A stretch of 7,885 nt of DNA from Roseiflexaceae bacterium (lineage in GTDB: Bacteria > Chloroflexota > Chloroflexia > Chloroflexales > Roseiflexaceae): contig CANHPK010000060.1 of NCBI GenBank assembly GCA_947462525.1, forward strand, positions 1 through 7,885. The letters are read 5' to 3'. Position numbers and translations under genes: made by a program. Positions 1-5,900 of this stretch are shown here, in pieces. The notes under the pieces were generated by a model. The model searched no databases and was not told the origin of the DNA. It was given only the letters and a program-made list of their open reading frames with translations. Every line of letters starts with the position of its first letter. Within the stretch, counting starts at the first letter, position 1.

Positions 1-146
1 AGGAGGTGCTTGACACGATGGGTGTCATCAGCGCAACGCGCATGGGGGCGTCGTCGGTGGTGATTGGTGGCCCGCTGGTGCCAGCAGATCGTGGCGACGC
101 ATTGCGGCACCATCTGCGGGCGGTGGTGGCTGGGGTACGCGGTTAG
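1..146 (+). CDS. C-terminal end of a TIM-barrel phosphosugar enzyme (hexulose-6-phosphate synthase/OMP decarboxylase-like), 5' truncated
   Basis: The plus strand is open from the left edge (codons begin at base 3) to TAG at 144-146, giving 47 residues. The sequence ends with GASSVVIGGPLVPADRGDAL and then an Arg/Ala-rich helix. A small-residue turn, a hydrophobic strand VVIGGPL and a closing amphipathic helix resemble the last phosphate-binding strand and helix of (beta/alpha)8 enzymes. Closest from memory is the 3-hexulose-6-phosphate synthase / orotidine-5'-phosphate decarboxylase superfamily, where GADIVVVGGPI is typical. Coding status is supported by a second, diverged copy of the same reading frame at 2791-2895. 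The gene converges on the minus-strand RCC1 gene: its TAG overlaps the RCC1 TAA (143-145). The exact enzyme cannot be fixed from 47 residues; other phosphate-binding TIM barrels such as ribulose-phosphate epimerase are possible. Confidence 0.6.
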   Translation, partial: EVLDTMGVISATRMGASSVVIGGPLVPADRGDALRHHLRAVVAGVRG

Positions 147-236
147 GGTACGCGTGTGGGGGTGCGGGTACGCGTCAGGGTTTTGGTGCGGGTGGGCGAT
201 TTGGTGGGCGTGAGCGTTTTGGTGCGGGTGACGGTG
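43..236. repeat. Left copy of a duplicated 3'-end segment (partner 2792-2985)
   Basis: Bases 43-236 align with 2792-2985 at a constant offset of 2749. Identity is roughly 80% across the part encoding the plus-strand enzyme tail (43-146) and roughly 90% over the following 84 bases, which encode the RCC1 C-terminus. The repeat therefore spans a convergent gene junction. Similarity continues less regularly into the Thr-rich coding DNA (about 262-296 resembles about 3048-3082). Confidence 0.8.
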
Positions 237-2185
237 GGGGTCAACGTGGCGGTCTTGGTGGGCGTGTGCGACCTTGTCCGCGTCGCAGAAGGTGTTGCCG
301 TCGGGGTTTTGGTGTACGTGTGTGTCTTTGTGGCAGTCGCAGTCTTACTCGCGGTACGCGTTTTTGTAGGCGTTTTGGTGGCGGTCAAATAACGGGTGTT
401 GGTGGGTGACAGGGTCTTTGATGGCGACAGCGACGGTGTGTACGTTGCAGTCGCGGTGTGCGTGGCAGTTGCGGTATCGGTGGGTGTTGCCGTTGGGGTT
501 GCGGTATCGGTGTGTGTCGCCGTTGGAGTTGCGGTCGCGGTGTGCGTCGCGGTGTTTGAAGGCGTTGAAGTGGCAGTCGCAGTAGGGGTAGACGTTGGGG
601 TGTGTGTCGCGGTGGCGGTTGCAGTGTTGGTATGCGTGGCTGTGGCGGTAGCAGTGTGTGTAGAAGTCGCAGTTGCGGTTGCGGTCGCGGTGTGCGTCGC
701 TGTTGCGGACGGTGTGTATGTATGGGTTGCGGTGGCAGTCGCGGTGTGCGTACTCGTAGCGGTGGAAGTGGGTGTCGGCGGGGTGAACACCTGTACGGTT
801 GCGAGATCATCTCCCATTTCGCCTGCGTTGTCACCACGCATGGTGGTGTCGCCGTACCCGAGTGCACCGTAATAATTCGCGCCCCAGCATTTTATTGATG
901 CGTTATCAAGAATTGCACAGACATGAAACTCACCGACCGCTGCGGCTGTGACGGTCCGCCCCGTTCCCAAACTGATCGGACTCAGTCGCGTCGGCTCGTA
1001 GTAGCGATCAATCTTGTCGCCGAGCCCGAGTTGCGCAGATTCGTTGTAGCCCCAACACTTGAACGAACCGGACGCGAGCAGTGCGCATCGAATGGAGTAA
1101 AAGCGTTGCACCCCGTTGTTGATAATCTCGACCACGGGATCACCGCCAAAACTGATTATTGGCAATGAATCGCCCATCTCGTTTGCGTTATCCCCCAAGG
1201 TGCTCAAGCCATTGGTCGTGCCCAAGCCCAAAATGCCAGAGAAGTTTTCCCCCCAGCATTTTGTGGTCGTTCCGTTGAGGATGACGCAGGCAGAGCCGAG
1301 ACCAACAAATAACTTCGTCACGGTAGCTCCACTCCCGAACGCAAACGGAACCAGGTAGTCGCCCATTTCGTTGGGAAACCGGCCGACCATTTCGAAGAGA
1401 CCATGTCCGTAGACGGGGTTCCCCCAACAGACGACGCCACTGTTGTCGAGCAGCGCACAGACCATTTGTGCAGTGGTAGACACTTCTGTCGCAGTGCGCC
1501 CGGTCCCTAGATTGACGGTCGGGAGGGAGTCGCCCATTTCGTTTGCACCGTCGCCACGGATAACGGTGTCACCCAAACCGAGTTCGCCGTGGGCGTTCGA
1601 CCCCCAACATTTCAGGGTGTTGTTGTCCAACACCGCACACGCATGATTTTTGCCGAGCGCAATCGACTTGACGGTCCGTCCTGTACCAAAGTTGATGGCT
1701 GGGAGGTTGTCGCCCATTTCGTTTGCAGTGTCACCACGATTATTGGTGTCACCCAAACCGAGCTGGCCTTCGTTGTTCCACCCCCAACATTTGACCGTGT
1801 CGTTATCGAGGATTGCACAGACATGCATTGATCCCACGGCGATTTTTTTGGCAGTGCGACCGGTCCCGAGATCGATATATGGGAGGTTGTCGCCCATTTC
1901 GTTGGCGTTGTCACCGAGCGCAGTGGTATTCCCATTGCCCAATTGGCCGTACCCATTGAACCCCCAACACTTCACCCCGCCATTGGCAAAGCGGACACAG
2001 GTGAACATGTTGCCGGCTTTTATCTCGACCGGGGTCGATACGGTCGCACTACTGAGTGCCGCATGCGCACGCGGTATCCCGGCTGAGCTATTGGAACTCG
2101 GGACCGTGGTGTTGAACGCTGGGTAGAGGAAGAAAAAAACCGCAAGCATCAGCCCGGCAACAAAAAATCGTGGAGAAGTACTCAT
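143..2185 (-). CDS. Secreted single-propeller RCC1-repeat protein with Thr/Pro-rich C-terminal stalk
   Basis: This is a 680-residue protein from the ATG at 2183-2185; an ATG at 2198-2200 would add five residues but has no Shine-Dalgarno. Residues 8-24 are hydrophobic (signal peptide or anchor), with a possible AHA cleavage site at 40-42. Residues about 53-467 hold seven RCC1-type repeats, enough for one closed 7-bladed propeller. Each blade begins C-x9-C-W-G, usually followed by N-x2-G-Q-L-G-x-G and a NEMGD-x-LP loop. All 14 cysteines are in these C-x9-C pairs, which suggests one disulfide per blade and an extracytoplasmic location. Blade 4 has lost the GQLG motif and blade 6 lacks EMGD. Residues 468-680 alternate Thr with Ala/His/Pro/Ser and, from about 588, with Lys/Arg. 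Such tails usually act as wall-spanning, often glycosylated stalks. No catalytic motif is visible; surface binding or adhesion is inferred. The stop overlaps that of the convergent plus-strand gene. Confidence 0.9.
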   Translation of the reverse strand: MSTSPRFFVAGLMLAVFFFLYPAFNTTVPSSNSSAGIPRAHAALSSATVSTPVEIKAGNMFTCVRFANGGVKCWGFNGYGQLGNGNTTALGDNANEMGDNLPYIDLGTGRTAKKIAVGSMHVCAILDNDTVKCWGWNNEGQLGLGDTNNRGDTANEMGDNLPAINFGTGRTVKSIALGKNHACAVLDNNTLKCWGSNAHGELGLGDTVIRGDGANEMGDSLPTVNLGTGRTATEVSTTAQMVCALLDNSGVVCWGNPVYGHGLFEMVGRFPNEMGDYLVPFAFGSGATVTKLFVGLGSACVILNGTTTKCWGENFSGILGLGTTNGLSTLGDNANEMGDSLPIISFGGDPVVEIINNGVQRFYSIRCALLASGSFKCWGYNESAQLGLGDKIDRYYEPTRLSPISLGTGRTVTAAAVGEFHVCAILDNASIKCWGANYYGALGYGDTTMRGDNAGEMGDDLATVQVFTPPTPTSTATSTHTATATATHTYTPSATATHTATATATATSTHTATATATHTNTATATATHTPTSTPTATATSTPSNTATHTATATPTATHTDTATPTATPTDTATATHTATATYTPSLSPSKTLSPTNTRYLTATKTPTKTRTASKTATATKTHTYTKTPTATPSATRTRSHTPTKTATLTPTVTRTKTLTPTKSPTRTKTLTRTRTPTRVP
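146..784 (-). repeat. Low-complexity hexanucleotide-type repeat encoding the Thr-x-Thr-x stalk of RCC1 gene 1
   Basis: Almost every second codon is ACN (seen on the plus strand as NGT), so the DNA has a strong 6-bp periodicity. There are two compositional zones. Bases 425-784 encode Ala/His/Pro-type dipeptides (THTATATAT motifs). Bases 146-424 encode Lys/Arg-type dipeptides (KT, RT, SPT). The last 23 codons match those of RCC1 gene 2 at all but one residue. Gain or loss of 6-bp units would keep the frame, so length variation between strains is expected. Confidence 0.85.
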
Positions 2186-2194
2186 GGTAGGCTG

Positions 2195-2198
2195 CCTC
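2195..2198 (-). promoter_or_regulatory. Ribosome binding site deciding the start of RCC1 gene 1
   Basis: Minus-strand GAGG lies nine bases upstream of the ATG at 2183-2185. The alternative ATG at 2198-2200 overlaps this site and is preceded by a pyrimidine-mixed stretch without any purine-rich motif. The inner start is therefore preferred. Confidence 0.5.
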
Positions 2199-2200
2199 AT

Positions 2201-2530
2201 CGGTCATCAGAAAGCGAGCGGACGCAGTGCGCCGCGTGCATGGGTGTTGCAGATTCTTGGGGGTTTGGGTAGTGTCAATGCGGTACGTGCCACGTCATAA
2301 CAGGAAAAAGTATGAAATACCATCATATCTTGTTCCAATTTGTCAAAATAAAAATATCATAGTGTTCTCAACAAATTCTATACATGTCGAAAACATGACG
2401 ACTGCAGAAGTCACTGCTGTGTGAATTTTTTGTCTTGGGCCCGTCCGTTGTACGCACAACCGGCATGCATTGCGTCTATAGTTGCCGTGATACCCGTGAA
2501 TGTGGCAGACATGGCTCGAGGGGAAATGTA
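2201..2530. other. Intergenic leader of RCC1 gene 1 with an AT-rich island
   Basis: I see no convincing gene here. About 2290-2430 is markedly AT-rich against its surroundings and contains A/T runs, as expected for the promoter region of gene 1 on the minus strand. A weak inverted repeat CATGT-N5-ACATG is at about 2383-2397. Bases 2431-2530 are mixed sequence without a recognisable element; short open frames there have no ribosome site or family features. Confidence 0.55.
2317..2346 (-). promoter_or_regulatory. Candidate sigma70-type promoter of RCC1 gene 1
   Basis: A perfect minus-strand TTGACA (2341-2346) lies in the AT-rich island. Eighteen bases downstream is TGGTAT (2317-2322), only a 3/6 match to TATAAT. 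A better hexamer, TATGAT (2322-2327), is just 13 bases away, which is too close. The predicted leader would be about 130 bases. The -35 is good and the -10 is weak, so this is tentative. Confidence 0.3.
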
Positions 2531-2788
2531 TGCATGGGAACGGAATCAGAGCATCGAAGGACGCGGAGGGTTATGAGGAGAACGTTGGGTGGGGTTGGCG
2601 AGCACATTGGCGGGTGCGATGTGAAGCGAAATGTTGCGGGCGAGCCCCATGCACCTGCGTGCATGGGAACGGAATCAGAGTATCGAAGGACGCGAAGGGT
2701 TAGGAGGAAAACATTGGGTGGGGTTGGCGAGCACATTGATAGGCGCGAGGTGCGGTGAAAAGAAACTGTTGAGCCCCATGCACGGAGG
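2531..2788. repeat. Two tandem 129-bp repeats
   Basis: Unit 1 (2531-2659) and unit 2 (2660-2788) align without net gaps. They share TGCATGGGAACGGAATCAGA at the start, GGGTGGGGTTGGCGAGCACA in the middle and GAGCCCCATGCAC near the end. A third start, TGCATGGGG, follows at 2789 in the same phase and passes into the pseudogene tail. Each unit ends with a hairpin arm that pairs with the beginning of the next unit. No coding potential is evident, because open frames differ between the units. Identity is roughly 80%, highest at the ends. Confidence 0.85.
2646..2667. repeat. Hairpin at the junction of the two 129-bp units
   Basis: CCCATGCAC (2646-2654) and GTGCATGGG (2659-2667) form a perfect 9-bp stem with a 4-base loop, CTGC. 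No T-run follows on either strand, so it does not look like an intrinsic terminator. Confidence 0.7.
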
Positions 2789-2798
2789 TGCATGGGGC
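2773..2798 (-). terminator. Strong hairpin downstream of RCC1 gene 2, possible terminator
   Basis: GCCCCATGCAC (2773-2783) and GTGCATGGGGC (2788-2798) form a perfect 11-bp GC-rich stem with a 4-base loop. On the minus strand it lies about 95 bases after the gene 2 stop and is followed by TCAACAGTTTCTTTTC, an interrupted U-rich stretch. The stem is strong but the U-tract is weak, so it may be a terminator, an RNA 3'-end stabiliser, or simply part of the repeat family. Confidence 0.45.
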
Positions 2799-2895
2799 AT
2801 CCTTGGTGGTGATTGGTGGACCGTTGGCGCTAGCAGAACGTGGCGATGGAGTGCGGCACAATCTGCGGGCGGTAGGGGCGGCGATACGCGGCTAA
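2791..2895 (+). pseudogene. Remnant of the TIM-barrel enzyme gene (3' end only)
   Basis: In the plus frame ending at TAA 2893-2895, the translation HGASLVVIGGPLALAERGDG and its continuation align with the C-terminus of the enzyme at 1-146. From GAS to the end 23 of 33 residues are identical without gaps. About 18 codons carry a single-base difference and 10 of these change the residue, so constraint is weak. Upstream, similarity stops at the hairpin arm (about 2791) and an in-frame TGA sits at 2770-2772. Only about 34 codons of the gene remain, with no start or ribosome site. The overlap of this stop with the RCC1 stop (2892-2894) mirrors the arrangement at 143-146. Confidence 0.7.
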
Positions 2896-2985
2896 GGTCT
2901 GCGTGTGGGGGTGCGGGTACGCGTCAGCGTCTTGGTGCGGGTGGGTGATTTGGTCGGCGTGAGCGATTTGGTACGGGTGGCAGAG
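2792..2985. repeat. Right copy of the duplicated 3'-end segment (partner 43-236)
   Basis: This is the partner of 43-236. It contains the enzyme-tail remnant plus the DNA encoding the last ~30 residues of RCC1 gene 2. Its left edge coincides with the arm of the 11-bp hairpin and the phase point of the 129-bp repeats. That marks a probable recombination junction. Confidence 0.8.
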
Positions 2986-5900
2986 GGTGTCAATGTCGGC
3001 GATTTGGTCAGAGTCACCGATGCAGTCAATGTGGCTGTTTTGGAGGGCGTGAGCGACCTCGTCCGCGTCGCAGAGCGTGTCACGGTCGAAGTTCTGCTTG
3101 GTATCAGCGTCTTGGTGGGTGATTTGGTACGCGAAGGTGACACCGTTTTGGTGGCGGTGGGTACGAAGATTGTCTCTACCGAATATGAGGGCAGTGCTGA
3201 TCCCATGTCGGTGGAACTGCTGCCTCTGTTGAGCGCGTCTCCATATCCGAGTTGGCCTTCCCCACCGCGCCCAAAGCAGCGCACCGTGTAATCGACAAAC
3301 ATGACACAGGTATGCAGGTCACCAACCGTGACACGGGATATGGTAGCGGTGGTGCCGAGGTTTACCGGTGCAAGCGCATCACCCATGTCGTCGACATTCG
3401 CGCCGCGGTGTGTGACCGTACCCTGACCGAGCTGACCGTATTCGTTCCGGCCCCAACATTTGAGCGTGTTGTTGTCGAGAACCGCACATGTATGATTTGA
3501 ACCGACGCTGATGGACGTGGCGGTACGGCCGCTGCCGAGGTTCACATAGGGGAGGCTGTCGCCCATTTCGCCGGCATTATCACCAATGTCATTGGTGTTT
3601 CCATTCGCCAAACCGAGCTGACCATATTCATTCCTGCCCCAACATTTGACTTGCCCGCTATTGACGATTGCACAGACGTGATAGCGCGCAACCGAAACCG
3701 AACGCACAGCGACGTTGGTGCCGAGATTGACGGTCGGGAGTGCGTCGCCCATGTCATTTTGATTGCCCAAACTGCTGATGGTTAATGGCACGCCGAGATT
3801 ACCCGCTATGTTAAACCCAAAGCATTTGAGCGTCGCATTGTCCAACACGGCGCAGGCAATTCCAGCGCCGACATCGAACGCAGTGATTGCCTGCGTGCTG
3901 CTCAACGAGAGTTGTGGGAGATAATCGCCCATGGTGTTGCTGGTGCTGCCATGTCGTTCGCCTGTTGATATGCCCATAGGATAGCCCCAGCATGCTAATT
4001 TGCCATTGTCCAAAAGGGCGCAGGTGTTTGCGTTCCCAGTGGCAATTGATTGGGCGGTGCGACCAGTGGGCAACGCGATGGTGTTGAGTGCTGACCCCAT
4101 CTCGCCTGCATTGTCACCGAGATTCGTTTCATTTTCGTACCCGAGTTTGCCATAAAAGGCATTCCCCCAGCACTTGATTGTTCCGTTACCCAAGAGTGCA
4201 CAGGTGTGTTCGGGGCCGAGTTGGACATCGACGACCGGGTTGGTCGCACTGACATCAACAAGGGGTAGGGTCGGAGCTTGCCCGGTGGTTCCGTCGCTAT
4301 ACTGCGTGGTGTTTCCGTATCCCAGTTGACCAGAAGTATTGAACCCATAGCAGCGCAATTTGCCGCGGCTGTCGAGCAGACAGGTAGAATTGCCGCCAGC
4401 GCTAATACGCGGTGCCGGAGTCATCGGGATACGGGTGGCTGTGGGTGTATATGTACGTGTGGGAGTGCTTGTTTGGGTGGCTGTAGCTGTTCTGCTCGCC
4501 GTCCACGATGCAGTTGCTGTTGCTGTGTGTGTGGCGGTTGCCGTTGAGGTTCTGCTCGCCGTCCACGATGCAGTTGCTGTTGCTGTGTGTGTGGCGGTCC
4601 AGGTCGGAGTCAACGTGGCAGTAAACGTGGGGGTCGCTGTTCTGCTCGCGGTCCACGTGGCAGAGGGTGTCTCGGTGTTCGAGGGAGTGGCGGTCGGCGT
4701 GGGGGTGGAAACGCCTTCGACAGAGTATGCCGGCAATGACGAGCCCATCTGCGTTGGACTGTTGCCTCTGCTGAGAGGGTCTCCGTAGCCGAGTTGGCCT
4801 TCACCACCGCGCCCAAAGCAGCGTACGTTAGTATTAATAAACATGACACAGGTATGCAAATTCCCCACGGTGACTTGAGAAATAGTGGTGTTGGTACCAA
4901 AGTTGACCGCTTCGAGTGCATCGCCCATTTCTTCGGGGCTGTCGCCGCGCGTGATGTCCGTACCCTGACCGAGTTGCCCATATATGTTGAATCCCCAACA
5001 TTTGAGCGTATTGTTGTCGAGTATTGCGCAGGTATGCTTATCGCCCGCACTAATTGAGACGGCAGTACGATTGCTTCCGAGGTTGACAAAAGGCAGATTG
5101 TCGCCCATTTCGCCCGGATTATCACCAATGGTCTCGGTTGTACCGTTCCCCAATTGACCAAATCCATTATCACCCCAGCATTTGACTTGCCCACTGTTCA
5201 CAATGACACAGACGTGTCTACTCCCGGTTGCAACTGCACGTACTGCGATGTTGGTGCCGAGATTGACGATGGGGAGCGCATCGCCCATGTCATTACTATC
5301 CCCGAGGGAGGTGGTGGTCGTAGGGACACCAAGTGCTCCAGACAAGTTATTCCCGAAGCACTTGAGGGTTGCATTGTTCAATATGACACAGGCGAATGAA
5401 AAACCGACGTCATAGGAGGTGATTGCTTCTGTGCTGCTCAGGGTAAGCTGCGGCAGATTATCGCCCATGGTATTGCTCGTGCTGCCGGGTCGTATTCCCG
5501 ACTGTATGCCGATAGTGTTACCCCAGCACGCTAACTTCCCGTTGTCGAGGAGGGCACAGGTATTGGTCGGCCCAGTTGCAATTGAAAGCGCGGTTCGACC
5601 ACTCGGCAATGCAATGGGATTGAGCGCTGACCCCATTTCGCCTTGGTTATCACCGAGGTTTATGATGTCTTCTGAGCCTATACCGCCATAGAACGCGTAA
5701 CCCCAACATTTTATCTTTCCATTGTTGAGGAGCGCACAGGTGTGGTTGCCACCCACTTGGACGTCGACGACCGTATTGACCGTGCTGACATCGACAAGGG
5801 GCAAGATCGGTACAGATCCGGTCGAGCCAGTGCCGTAGTTTGTTGTGTTACCGTAGCCGAGTTGGCCAGCATTGTTGTAGCCATAACAGCGCAGATTGCC

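Noticed and set aside
385..867. Minus-strand Pro/Arg/His-rich frame within the tail of gene 1
   Set aside because: It is a shifted reading of the same low-complexity DNA; the Thr frame is continuous with the propeller and signal peptide.
156..872. Long plus-strand open frames with alternating Val (V-x-V-x) opposite the Thr-rich tail
   Set aside because: They are the antisense of ACN-x codons: a Thr dyad repeat automatically yields an open Val dyad frame. They have no ribosome site or independent composition.
1640..2060. RGD tripeptides in propeller loops of gene 1 as integrin-type adhesion motifs
   Set aside because: They fall in the general [RL]GD..NEMGD loop of this RCC1 type, where Leu replaces Arg in other blades, so the RGD is likely incidental.
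2531..2788. CRISPR-like array
   Set aside because: The units are 129 bp long and similar throughout, with no short repeat/unique spacer alternation and no cas genes nearby.
2435..2793. Open frames of 65-107 codons on both strands across the 129-bp repeats
   Set aside because: The frames reflect repeat structure; they have no Shine-Dalgarno, no family resemblance and inconsistent continuity between the two repeat units.
4489..4598. Insertion-sequence ends or a target-site duplication
   Set aside because: The repeat is in frame inside the Thr-rich linker, with no transposase and no inverted ends; it is a simple internal expansion.
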